DNA of 64,000 nucleotides. Source: Candidatus Kapaibacterium sp. (GTDB taxonomy: Bacteria; Bacteroidota; Ignavibacteria; Kapaibacteriales; UBA2268). The number at the start of each line of letters is the position of its first letter. Position 1 is the first letter of the stretch. The position numbers were made by a program, and so were the translations under genes. Location: positions 186,001-250,000 of the forward strand of contig JAMLHE010000001.1 of the NCBI GenBank assembly GCA_023957315.1, given 5' to 3'. Below, one piece after another: positions 1-8,476 of the stretch. The notes under the pieces were generated by a model. That model searched no databases. It was not told the origin of the DNA and saw nothing but the letters and a program-made list of their open reading frames with translations.

Positions 1-303
1 CGCTGGTCTGCTTCAAAATATTTCGTTCTTGACCAAGGTAATGCAGGAGCAATTCAATTTTATAGAAACAATCAATTGTTGCCGGCATTCGGCAAACCAG
101 GCTCAGTTGTCAAGAATATCAAAATAACTATGACGGAAATTATCAATCCGATGGATTTTAAAGATACAACTTTGACTCGAAAAGCAACCCGTAAGAAGGC
201 TCCCGATACTGTTGAGAAAAAGCCGAAAATGATAGAGGAATCTAAAATTGATTCTGATAAGAATATTTTCAACAGAGAAGAAAGTGACGAATCACCACAA
301 TAA
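1..303 (+). CDS. RodZ-like protein, C-terminal DUF4115 part (5' end outside window)
   Basis: The frame is open from the first base and ends at the TAA at 301-303, so only the last 100 residues are present. The first about 45 visible residues match the C-terminal periplasmic domain of RodZ-type helix-turn-helix membrane proteins (DUF4115): a hydrophobic strand, then the signature GNAGAIQ, a turn with NNQLLPAFGKPG, and an amphipathic strand. In that family the domain follows an N-terminal HTH and one transmembrane helix, and the protein helps place the MreB cytoskeleton. The remaining about 50 residues are charged, Lys/Asp/Glu-rich and probably disordered. The stop abuts the stop of the convergent kdsD gene with no spacer. 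The identity of the domain is fairly secure. Whether the missing part is a full RodZ cannot be seen. Confidence 0.7.
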   Translation, partial: RWSASKYFVLDQGNAGAIQFYRNNQLLPAFGKPGSVVKNIKITMTEIINPMDFKDTTLTRKATRKKAPDTVEKKPKMIEESKIDSDKNIFNREESDESPQ

Positions 304-1278
304 TCAGCCGGCACCTTTGATTATATCGTGCAATCTGATTATTCCCATTACTTCGCCTGAATCTGAAACCACAGGCAAAACGTTTATTTCGCTATTTCTG
401 TTTTCCATTACAGCCAAAGCTTCGTGCAGATAAGCCTCAGGGTTGATGCTTATAGGCTTTTTAGTCATGACAGACTCGGTAATGAGCCCTTGAAGATTTT
501 CATTTTTGTGCAAAATTCTCCTAACGTCGCCATCAGTAATTATTCCGAGCAATTTGTTTTCATCGTCAACTACACAAACGCACCCGAGTTTTTTGTTCGA
601 TATTTCAATCAATGCGTCTCGGAATGATGATTGCGGCTTGATAAATGGAATATTTTTTTCAGTATGCATCACATCAGCAACTTTGACCGTGATATTCTTT
701 CCGATTTGCCCAAGAGGATGAAGTCTCGAAAAATCTTCCAAACTTGTTTTGCGGCTTTTCATCACAGCCATAGCCAACGCATCACCGATTACCATTGCAA
801 GAGTCGAACTTGAAGTAGGTGCTAAATTAAAAGGGCATGCTTCTTTTACGACAGAGCCATCTAAAACAATATCCGAAATCCTGGCAAGAAAGGAGTTCGT
901 GTTGCCGACAATGGAGATGATTTTGCATTGGCGCATTTTAAGATATGGCACCAATCTAACGATTTCTTCAGTACTACCGCTCTTTGAAAGCAGAATGGCA
1001 ACGTCGTCCTTTTGGACTAAACCAATGTCGCCGTGAAGTGCTTCGACGGGATGCAAGAATGTAGATGATACTCCGATGCTGGATAGTGTGGCGCCGATTT
1101 TTCGTGCGATTAGACCCGATTTGCCGACACCTGAGAGTACAACTTTGTGTGAATTTGAAATCAGTTCGACGGCGTCTGCGTAATTGTCATCAATTTTTTC
1201 TAATGCATCTTGAAGCGATTTAATCTCTTCACTAAAGATGCGAACAATCTCGGCGGACAATTCTGATTTTTTATTCAC
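304..1278 (-). CDS. kdsD: Arabinose-5-phosphate isomerase (KdsD/KpsF/GutQ family)
   Basis: This enzyme interconverts ribulose 5-phosphate and arabinose 5-phosphate, the first step to the KDO sugar of lipopolysaccharide. An N-terminal SIS sugar-isomerase domain (about residues 25-170) has GVGKSG near residue 50, HPVEALHGD near 76 and the phosphate-binding SKSGSTEE near 99. Two CBS domains follow (about 200-255 and 268-320), the usual layout of the family. I place the start at the GTG at 1278: it follows the fabA stop by one base, has AAGGA about 12 bases upstream and gives 324 residues, the normal family size. A longer in-frame ORF reaching back to 1350 would overlap fabA by 71 bases. The gene is evidently co-transcribed with fabA, linking unsaturated acyl-chain and LPS-core sugar synthesis. 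Confidence 0.9.
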   Translation of the reverse strand: MNKKSELSAEIVRIFSEEIKSLQDALEKIDDNYADAVELISNSHKVVLSGVGKSGLIARKIGATLSSIGVSSTFLHPVEALHGDIGLVQKDDVAILLSKSGSTEEIVRLVPYLKMRQCKIISIVGNTNSFLARISDIVLDGSVVKEACPFNLAPTSSSTLAMVIGDALAMAVMKSRKTSLEDFSRLHPLGQIGKNITVKVADVMHTEKNIPFIKPQSSFRDALIEISNKKLGCVCVVDDENKLLGIITDGDVRRILHKNENLQGLITESVMTKKPISINPEAYLHEALAVMENRNSEINVLPVVSDSGEVMGIIRLHDIIKGAG

Positions 1279-1279
1279 C

Positions 1280-1792
1280 TCAAACTTGTTCCTTTTCGAA
1301 CAGACCGACTCTGATTGAATCGCAAGTGTAGATTTCCTCGCCGTCAACAATTACTCTGCCATCGGCAATAACCATTGTAAGTTTCAAATTTATAATTCTT
1401 TTGACATCAATAACGTAGGTTACAAGTTTGTTTTCGGGCAAAACTTGACCGAAAAATCGGACAGCATCGCATCCCAAAGCACGTCCTGTGCCTTCGAAAC
1501 CCATATGTGTCAGATAAAAACCTGTCAATTGGAATAGGGCGTCCAATCCAAGCGAACCGGGCATAACGGCATCATCTTTGAAATGGCAACCAAAAAACCA
1601 TAAATCCTTCTTGATATCAAGTTCGGCAATAAGTTCGCCTTTGCCATATTTGCCTCCGGTATCGGATACGTGTGTGATTCTATCCATCATCAACATATTT
1701 GGTAATGGTAATTTACCGAAATTCTTACCAAACAGTTCGCCGTTGGCAGATTTGATTAATTCCTCGTAGCTGTAGGAGCTCTTATTTGTCAT
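1280..1792 (-). CDS. fabA: 3-hydroxydecanoyl-[ACP] dehydratase/isomerase, FabA
   Basis: FabA dehydrates 3-hydroxyacyl-ACP and isomerises the trans-2 to the cis-3 decenoyl-ACP, the branch point of anaerobic unsaturated fatty-acid synthesis. The 170-residue protein aligns with Escherichia coli FabA over its whole length. It has PNMLMMDR near residue 31 and the hot-dog active site WFFGCHF with catalytic His70. The VMPGSLGLD stretch carries Asp84, and GRALG, GQVLP and KRI follow. Where E. coli has Cys in MPGC this protein has Ser. FabA rather than FabZ is supported by length and by the GELFG and LWFFGCHF motifs. It lies directly upstream of kdsD. FabA is best known from Alpha- and Gammaproteobacteria, so its occurrence in an FCB-like genome is notable; the FabB partner is not in this window. 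Confidence 0.9.
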   Translation of the reverse strand: MTNKSSYSYEELIKSANGELFGKNFGKLPLPNMLMMDRITHVSDTGGKYGKGELIAELDIKKDLWFFGCHFKDDAVMPGSLGLDALFQLTGFYLTHMGFEGTGRALGCDAVRFFGQVLPENKLVTYVIDVKRIINLKLTMVIADGRVIVDGEEIYTCDSIRVGLFEKEQV

Positions 1793-1862
1793 AAATTTCC
1801 ATTATCACCAAAAAAATGTTTAAGACGCAAATTTACATCCATTATTATTAATTAATAGTACA

Positions 1863-2726
1863 TTATCCCTTTTGAGTCAAAACGACTCCCGTAATCACAG
1901 TAACCGCACCACCTATGAAATATAGAGTAATCGGTGTATCGAAAATAAAAAATGCCAAAGCAGCTGTCAAAACGGGCTGTAAATTATTAAACACAGCGAG
2001 TTTCGAGGCATCGATTTTTGTCAGGGCATAATACCAAATTGCATATCCGATTCCCGATGTAACAGCTCCCAAGTAAACAAAACCAAGCAAGTTCATCTGA
2101 GTCAGTTCGGCGGTTAAATCATTATTTCCGGGTAAAAGAAAGAAAATCGGTATATAAAAAATGAAACCGGTTACCATCGAAAGAGTAGTAGCATATATCG
2201 CACCATATTTCCTTGTGATTTTTTTTCCTAAAATCGTGTATAATGCCCATGCAAAACTTGCCGATAATGCAAGCAAATCTCCTTTGAAACCGTCAGAAGT
2301 GAAATTGAAACCCTTCTCAGACAGCAAAATCACTGCTCCTGTAATGGCAAGGACTATTCCAGTGGTTTTCAGCATATTCATTCGCTCACCAAGGAAAATG
2401 ACTGCAATCACAAACACAAAAGCCGGAGTAAGAGCATATGCAAGTGATACATTGGGTGCCGTAGTCATGCTAATAGCATTCAGAAACAGGAACTGATTTA
2501 GCGGTATGTTTAACACACCGAGCATGATAATATATTTTATGTCTTTGCGGTCAATTTTTCTAATCTCTTTGCGCTTGAATGACATCCAAACAATATAAAC
2601 AAGACAAGAAATAGCCGCTCTATAAAACAAAACTACTGCCGGAGTAACACCAAAAGTAAGCCCTTTAGCAACTATATGGGTTGAAGATGCGATTACTTGT
2701 TGGAGTAAAATCAAAAAATGTATCAT
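1863..2726 (-). CDS. DMT-superfamily permease with two EamA domains
   Basis: A 287-residue inner-membrane protein with about ten hydrophobic segments arranged as two tandem EamA repeats of five helices each, the classic drug/metabolite transporter layout. Each half ends in a conserved stretch near a Gly-rich helix. The first has an FLGERMN sequence near residue 110, typical of EamA (the ERI/ERM motif after helix four). Substrate cannot be inferred from sequence; members export amino acids, nucleosides or metabolites. The start codon overlaps the stop codon of the upstream glycosyltransferase gene (ATGA overlap at 2723-2726), so the two are translationally coupled. The short hydrophobic N-terminus, beginning directly with a membrane helix, supports this start. 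Confidence 0.85.
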   Translation of the reverse strand: MIHFLILLQQVIASSTHIVAKGLTFGVTPAVVLFYRAAISCLVYIVWMSFKRKEIRKIDRKDIKYIIMLGVLNIPLNQFLFLNAISMTTAPNVSLAYALTPAFVFVIAVIFLGERMNMLKTTGIVLAITGAVILLSEKGFNFTSDGFKGDLLALSASFAWALYTILGKKITRKYGAIYATTLSMVTGFIFYIPIFFLLPGNNDLTAELTQMNLLGFVYLGAVTSGIGYAIWYYALTKIDASKLAVFNNLQPVLTAALAFFIFDTPITLYFIGGAVTVITGVVLTQKG

Positions 2727-3847
2727 ATATCGAAAATTTCATTAATTGTGTCATATTGAGTTTCGTAACAGTACTTTGATGAATATTTTGAATAATTGGA
2801 ATTGAATTCATTGCGGAAATCGGTGTCGAACGTTTGTTTGATAGCGGTTGCTATTTCGGATATGATTAATTCTTTGCCAACTAAGAGCGAAATTTTGTCT
2901 GTATCGGTGACTTGTCTGATTGCGGGCAAATCAGTTGCTACAGAAGGAATTCCTGCCATGCAATACTCGAAAAGTTTATTCGGCAGAGCTAACTGATATG
3001 ATTTGCTTACAGGCTCGAACAGCAGTATTCCGGTATCTGCCGAGCACGTCCAAAGGTGTAATTCGCCATAAGGGACAGGGTCGGCAATGAAAGCTTTATC
3101 TTGGAAATTATTTTTTTCGATAAATTTTTGGATTTCGTGTCGATAACTCCCGACTCCCATAATGCATAGCACTGTATTTTCAATTTGAGCAACTGCTTGG
3201 ATTGCGTTTAACAAACCGCGTCCCTTCATCAGCATTCCCTGATATAGGACAACTTTTGTGTCCTTGCTTAAATTGAATTTTTCGCGTATTATATTGCTTT
3301 CAATTTTGGGGCGAGAATAAGGCAAATTCATAACAGTGTAGTAAGGAACTTTTGAAGTCAGACTTTTTTTGAGATATTCTGAGTCTAAGTTTCCCGAGAC
3401 AATGATTTTGCTCACTCGTTTGAGATTCATACTTTCATTAAGAGTGATGAAATATTGCTGCAAATCCTTTCCTCGCAAACTACCCAAAGCGGAATAAATC
3501 TCGCGCGAATCATACACAAGCATAGATTTCATCACCTTAGTAAGTTTGGATGCTGCACCAAGCGAATATACATCGCAAGCAAGAATGACATCAAATTTGT
3601 ATCGTTTGAGTTTGCTTATTACTTCACGTTGGTAGTCAAGCCAGATGTAGCGCAATTTGCGACGTAAATCAACAGCTATATTAATACAAGAATACCCACT
3701 ATCGCGAATAATTTTACTCGTGGTGGTATCACCTGTATTAACAATTGTGACTTCGTGTCCTAATCGAGCAAGCGCTTGAGCCATATTTAGCGAACGCCCG
3801 TCGGTTTTGGCATCGAATAATCCTATAAAACAAATCTTCTTTATCAA
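2723..3847 (-). CDS. Glycosyltransferase, GT-B fold, family 4-like
   Basis: A 374-residue cytoplasmic glycosyltransferase. The N-terminal half opens with a strand and Gly-rich loop (KICFIGLFDAKTDGRSLNMAQALARLGHEV), the donor-independent Rossmann domain of GT-B enzymes. The C-terminal half has KVVLYQGMLMKGRGL near residue 200, a GVGSYRHE turn and the E-x7-E type nucleotide-sugar site around LPNKLFEYCMAGIPSVATD near residue 285. Such enzymes transfer a sugar from a nucleotide donor to envelope glycans or lipids; the acceptor is unknown. The gene overlaps the permease gene downstream by four bases. A lone glycosyltransferase outside a polysaccharide cluster cannot be assigned to O-antigen, lipid or protein glycosylation. 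Confidence 0.8.
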   Translation of the reverse strand: MIKKICFIGLFDAKTDGRSLNMAQALARLGHEVTIVNTGDTTTSKIIRDSGYSCINIAVDLRRKLRYIWLDYQREVISKLKRYKFDVILACDVYSLGAASKLTKVMKSMLVYDSREIYSALGSLRGKDLQQYFITLNESMNLKRVSKIIVSGNLDSEYLKKSLTSKVPYYTVMNLPYSRPKIESNIIREKFNLSKDTKVVLYQGMLMKGRGLLNAIQAVAQIENTVLCIMGVGSYRHEIQKFIEKNNFQDKAFIADPVPYGELHLWTCSADTGILLFEPVSKSYQLALPNKLFEYCMAGIPSVATDLPAIRQVTDTDKISLLVGKELIISEIATAIKQTFDTDFRNEFNSNYSKYSSKYCYETQYDTINEIFDI

Positions 3848-3881
3848 TTCATTGCTCTCTCTAATGAGGCAAAAATAAGGA

Positions 3882-6260
3882 TTATTTGCTTATCATGACT
3901 TTTCGTAATTCGATATGATAATTTGTGATGACTTTGATGAAGTAAAAACCCGTGTTCAAATGCGATGTATCGAATTTGATTTTACCTAAAGAAAAATATC
4001 CTTCTTCGTCGGTGACTTCAAATTCTACGTCAATATTTCCGCTTGCCAAATCATTTCCGTAAATATCTGTGACTGATGCTTGAATCATAGATTTGGAATT
4101 TGAATCCTCTTCGTATTGATAATCAAGCGACACCATACTTGATGCAGGATTTGGGTAAGCATCGCTAATGTAAAGATATTTGCCGCCGAGCTCCAAAGGT
4201 GTGAAATATAGCGGAACATCACATCTCGAATTGCTCGAAGCATTAGACATTGTACCATATGATACTAATTTAATAATACGGTCTGAGCAATTATCAACAA
4301 TCAAAATTGTGTCTCTATCAAATCCAAGTACTAATGGCGAGAAGCAAACCTTGACTTGTTCAGTCGAATTTGCACCGATTATGATTGGGAATTGTGTCAA
4401 TGGCGACGAAAATGCAATATTGCGAAAGAAATATAAATCATTGAGCACGACACTCTCATCTAAGAGATTTGTAATTTCCAAAACTCCGCATCGAACTTTT
4501 TGGTAATGAGTGGTGTCAATCTCGAATTCATTTGCCAAAGCGAATGAAAACTCCAAGGCATCAGTTTCATCTCTGAAAAAGACATCAATTTTGTTGGAAA
4601 TTCCGGGACAACCAAATTCATTGGTCGCTACAACATAATACAAGCCACTTTCGGATACAATGACCGATTTCTCGCGAGAGAAATGTTCAGTATCGTCATC
4701 CTTGTACCAGTAATAATCTACATGCCCGTCACTTGCATAAAGTGTTATCGTATCGCCAATGCAGATATTTCGAGTTCTGCTCAATTCGATTGTTGGTTCG
4801 GGAAGAGGATTGAATTGAATTTGAATAGAATCTGAATATACACAATTATTGGTATCAACTACAGTTACATAATAAGTACCCGAGCCGGTTACTGTGAATG
4901 TCGGCGTACTAGTACCGTCATCCCAACGATGACTATTTAAAATGCCTGAAATCGAGATTTCGACAGAATCTCCTTCACAGGGGATTTTGTTTCCTGCAAC
5001 AGAAAGTGCAAAGTCAGTTCTGGGGAAATGAGAGACTCTGATAGTATTTGTGACGCCAACGTAACAAATTGAGTCAACAAAAATTGTAGCGTAGTATTCG
5101 CCCTCCTCTGTAGCATAAATTGTTTTGCCAAATTCACCTGTTGACCATTGAATACGCTCGTATTCTTCGTCTAAGGTAAGTATAACTGCTTGTCCTTTGC
5201 AAATAACAGTATCGGTCAGCGCTGTAATAAATGGTTTTGGGTAAATAGGTACAAAATACTCGTAAACGCCATCACCGACAACCCATCCGGTAGTATCATC
5301 AATAAACCAAATGTCGTCAAGATTGGCTCCCGCAGGAATCCCGCAATTATCATAGACCCAATTTTCACCTCCATCTTCGGTATAAATCACTGCCCTGTTG
5401 AAACCTGCACCCCACCCTCTCTTTTCGTCATGAAGAAAAGTTCCGTACATAGGTTCTTGTGTAGAATATCGATTCCAGGTATCACCACCATCAGTAGTAT
5501 AAGCAACGCCACCATACCCAATACTATTGTCGCCGTCGCAGCCTTTGGAATACGGGAGGAAGTGGGTTAGCCCTCTATGTGTAATTTCTTCGTGCCAATC
5601 AATATCTCCGGTGCGTGATAGTATAGCCCACGATTCTCCCATATCAGTAGTAAACCACAATGCGCCACTTCCGGCTCCGAAACCTGTACCATCAGGATAT
5701 ACTATTATATCTGACATCTTTGATAGTGGTTCAAAATATCTGACATATTTCCAATCTGCTCCGCCATCTGTCGTTTTCCAAAACATCTGTGAGTCAAGGC
5801 ACCCTCCGCCAACAACAAAGCCAATATTTTCGTCAACAAAATAAGTTCCCCAAAGATTGGTTGCACCGGGTGGAGTTACAGATTTCCACGTAACTCCGCC
5901 ATCTAATGATTTCAACAAGTATGAAACATTATTTCCCGGAAAGGAAAGGTCAGGACCGGATGCATAGCCGATAATTTCATTTACGAAATGAATACTTTCC
6001 AATTGAATATTTTGGCTTATTACGCTATCTACTCTCATGCCCTGCCACGATTTCCCACCATTTGTGGTTCGCAAAATTCGACTTTCAAACCCGCAAATCC
6101 ATCCGTATTGAGGATTGGACGGTAGAAAGAAAACATCAAGATAAGTTTTGTTGATGAAATCACTCGGCATATTAAAATTTTGCCTCCATGCAGCTTGGCT
6201 CTCGCTAAAAGCAAGTATAAGCAGAAAGACAAATATTATTGGAGTAAGTATCTTTTTCAT
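3882..6260 (-). CDS. Secreted YCF48/BNR-repeat protein with T9SS C-terminal sorting domain
   Basis: A 792-residue exported protein. An N-terminal signal peptide of about 23 residues ends at SQAAW. Residues about 30-335 form a beta-propeller of YCF48/BNR-like blades: each has a GWICG or GFVVGGG type strand followed by TTxGGxxW (for example TTNGGKSW, TTDGGADW, TTDGGDTW). About 345-570 are three short Ig-like modules with a spaced Cys pattern (VICKGQAV, IPCEGDSV, NICIGDTI). The last about 80 residues, from YPNPASSMVSLDY to LNTGFYFIKV...KVMISK, are a type A T9SS sorting domain, so the protein is expected to be secreted by the Por system and anchored at the surface. YCF48-type propellers in secreted FCB proteins are mostly of unknown function. 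It is the only gene between the glycosyltransferase and the dnaA upstream gap. Confidence 0.85.
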   Translation of the reverse strand: MKKILTPIIFVFLLILAFSESQAAWRQNFNMPSDFINKTYLDVFFLPSNPQYGWICGFESRILRTTNGGKSWQGMRVDSVISQNIQLESIHFVNEIIGYASGPDLSFPGNNVSYLLKSLDGGVTWKSVTPPGATNLWGTYFVDENIGFVVGGGCLDSQMFWKTTDGGADWKYVRYFEPLSKMSDIIVYPDGTGFGAGSGALWFTTDMGESWAILSRTGDIDWHEEITHRGLTHFLPYSKGCDGDNSIGYGGVAYTTDGGDTWNRYSTQEPMYGTFLHDEKRGWGAGFNRAVIYTEDGGENWVYDNCGIPAGANLDDIWFIDDTTGWVVGDGVYEYFVPIYPKPFITALTDTVICKGQAVILTLDEEYERIQWSTGEFGKTIYATEEGEYYATIFVDSICYVGVTNTIRVSHFPRTDFALSVAGNKIPCEGDSVEISISGILNSHRWDDGTSTPTFTVTGSGTYYVTVVDTNNCVYSDSIQIQFNPLPEPTIELSRTRNICIGDTITLYASDGHVDYYWYKDDDTEHFSREKSVIVSESGLYYVVATNEFGCPGISNKIDVFFRDETDALEFSFALANEFEIDTTHYQKVRCGVLEITNLLDESVVLNDLYFFRNIAFSSPLTQFPIIIGANSTEQVKVCFSPLVLGFDRDTILIVDNCSDRIIKLVSYGTMSNASSNSRCDVPLYFTPLELGGKYLYISDAYPNPASSMVSLDYQYEEDSNSKSMIQASVTDIYGNDLASGNIDVEFEVTDEEGYFSLGKIKFDTSHLNTGFYFIKVITNYHIELRKVMISK

Positions 6261-6846
6261 TTTTTTTGTTTAATTAAACTATCTTGTATAGTATATGTAA
6301 TCAATAACGAAAAAGTTACAGATTTGTTTATATGCTTGATAATGTTGTTATTTGACGGATTTATGAGCGGTTTTTCATTGTTTAGCCCTGCCTGCTACGT
6401 CGTATAGTGTCACATGAAATTCGATGTCATTCCAAAATCTATATTTATCAATGATTTAGTAGTATTACAAAAGCATTCTTAATCAAAAATTAACACTTAT
6501 CTCCCGAATCACCTATGAATTCTACAATCCAAAAAATGAAAAAATTATGAAAGAATCATGAATTTTGTAAATCATTGAAAGAGTTCATACTTGAATTTTC
6601 CAAATAAAAAAGTTTCAATTTTAAAAATAAAGTTCTTGTATGTTTGTTCAAAAAACTTCATTTTTACAATGTAGTGAATTTGAATTTTGAGAAATGATTA
6701 TTTACTCGAGTCAATGAATATCTAAATTTGAGTGCTTTTGGATATTCGATAATTTTAAAAAATTATGTTTAGTATTTGTTAAAACGAAATACATGTACTG
6801 TTCTTTATAATTTTTTTTCATGACCAAAGCATAAAGGGTAGTTATA
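6261..6846. other. A+T-rich intergenic region upstream of dnaA; possible origin or promoter region
   Basis: No credible gene is present in these 586 bases; the longest ORF here is the antisense shadow of dnaA. The region is very A+T-rich with runs of A and T, and it separates a minus-strand gene from plus-strand dnaA, so it must hold two divergent promoters. Being next to dnaA it is a candidate replication origin. Against that, I found no perfect TTATCCACA DnaA box on either strand and no clear iteron array. Confidence 0.35.
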
Positions 6847-8337
6847 GTGAGCAAAAATGCGACTAAATTCAAAGAAGATGCAACTCCAAACGGAGACATC
6901 GGAGCCGATATAAAAATTGCATCTAAAAACAACTCTAATTTAAAAAACAGCAAGTCAATTGATATTTGGTCAAAATGTCTTGCTTTCATCAAAGACAACG
7001 TAAGTGCCCAGGTATATAAAATCTGGTTCCAGCCCATTCAGGCTCTGGAATATTCAGATAAGGAACTGACTCTATCTGTTCCAAGCCAATTCTACTACGA
7101 ATGGATTGAGGAGCATTACTACGATTTGATGCGTGCCACAATCAAAAAAATCATTGGTGATGGTGCATCACTACAATATAAGATTGTGTTTGATGATACT
7201 TTGAGCCACGAAAGAGCATACATTAAGATGCCGGGTTTGAAGAAAAAAGCTAGCGAAAATCAAAACCACATTCCTTTTGAGCCAATCTCAATCAATAATG
7301 ATAATTTCCCGACCAATCTAAATTCACGATATAGTTTCGACAATTTCATTTCCGGTGAGAGCAACCAATTGGCATGTTCAGCTGCAAAAGCTGTCGCCGA
7401 AAATCCGGGCAAAACACGGTTTAACCCTCTTGTGATTTACGGTGGTCCGGGTTTGGGCAAGACTCATCTTATTCAAGCAATTGGCAACCACATTGCCGAA
7501 AACAACCCGCGACTCAAGGTTTATTACACCACGAGTGATATGTTTACAAATGAGTTTGTGAATTCAATCAAGGACAATAAAGTAAGTGATTTTGTTAATT
7601 TCTACCGTTCTATAGATGTTTTGATGGTTGACGATATTCAGTTCTTTGCAGGTAAAGAAGCCACTCAGAACAACTTTTTCCATACATTCAATGTGCTTTA
7701 TCAAGCAGGGAAACAGATTATCTTGACTTCCGACAAAGCACCACGCGAGCTTGCTGATGTTGATGATAGGCTAATATCCCGCTTCCAATGGGGATTGAAT
7801 GCTGATGTCCAATCACCTGATTTTGAGCTTAGAATGGCGATTTTGCTCAGAAAAAGCTTGGACGAAGGCATTGAACTACCTTCGGACGTGATTGAATACA
7901 TCGCCAGAAATGTCAAAACGAGCGTCAGAGAATTGGAAGGTGCTTTAATCGGATTGATTGCCAAAGTTACGCTCGACCGCAAACCAATGACTTTGGAACT
8001 TGCAAAAGAAGTCGTCTATGGTTCGAAAACTAAAGACAATCAGCCTGTAACGATTGATGAAATCAAAAATTTAGTCTCTGAATACTATAAGTTGAACATA
8101 AAAGATATCGAATCAAAATCTCGCAAACACGAAATAGCATTAGCAAGACAATCTTGCATGTATTTGGCTAAAAAATTCACCACAAGTTCGCTTAAGACAA
8201 TCGGCTCTCATTTTGGCAACCGTGACCATTCCACAGTGTTACATTCGTGCCAAACAATAGATAACTACCTTGTCACCGACAAGAAAGTAAAAAATTCTAT
8301 CGAGACCTTCATGAAGCAACTCAAAAGAGAATCCTAA
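6847..8337 (+). CDS. dnaA: Chromosomal replication initiator protein DnaA
   Basis: DnaA binds origin DnaA boxes, melts the origin in its ATP form and loads the replicative helicase. The 496-residue product has the four canonical domains. Domain I spans about 38-115 (WFQPIQ, SQFYYEWIEEHY) and a variable linker follows. The AAA+ domain runs from about 163 with Walker A GGPGLGKT at 199-206, Walker B DVLMVDDIQFF near 257-267 and the DDRLISRFQWG sensor region. The C-terminal helix-turn-helix carries the DnaA signature around RDHSTVLHSC. The start is GTG at 6847. It is somewhat longer than typical because of about 35 extra polar residues before domain I, so a later start cannot be excluded. dnaN does not follow. 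The gene ends in a strong intrinsic terminator. Confidence 0.97.
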   Translation: MSKNATKFKEDATPNGDIGADIKIASKNNSNLKNSKSIDIWSKCLAFIKDNVSAQVYKIWFQPIQALEYSDKELTLSVPSQFYYEWIEEHYYDLMRATIKKIIGDGASLQYKIVFDDTLSHERAYIKMPGLKKKASENQNHIPFEPISINNDNFPTNLNSRYSFDNFISGESNQLACSAAKAVAENPGKTRFNPLVIYGGPGLGKTHLIQAIGNHIAENNPRLKVYYTTSDMFTNEFVNSIKDNKVSDFVNFYRSIDVLMVDDIQFFAGKEATQNNFFHTFNVLYQAGKQIILTSDKAPRELADVDDRLISRFQWGLNADVQSPDFELRMAILLRKSLDEGIELPSDVIEYIARNVKTSVRELEGALIGLIAKVTLDRKPMTLELAKEVVYGSKTKDNQPVTIDEIKNLVSEYYKLNIKDIESKSRKHEIALARQSCMYLAKKFTTSSLKTIGSHFGNRDHSTVLHSCQTIDNYLVTDKKVKNSIETFMKQLKRES

Positions 8338-8350
8338 TATATTTTATAAA

Positions 8351-8397
8351 ATCCCGATTGAAATTGTAAAATGCAATTTCAATCGGGATTTTTTTTT
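8351..8397 (+). terminator. Rho-independent terminator of dnaA
   Basis: A perfect 16-bp inverted repeat (ATCCCGATTGAAATTG at 8351-8366 and its complement at 8374-8389) with a 7-base loop is followed by a run of nine T. It starts 13 bases after the dnaA stop. Confidence 0.95.
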
Positions 8398-8476
8398 GCC
8401 GTTTGGTCAATCATGATTAATTTGCTTAATTGTTTTTTGCAATTTTTCGAAATTTACAATACAAACGGAATAATAT

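Noticed and set aside
6711-7037. Minus-strand ORF of 108 residues upstream of and overlapping dnaA
   Set aside because: It is antisense to the dnaA start, has low-complexity composition and no ribosome-binding site.
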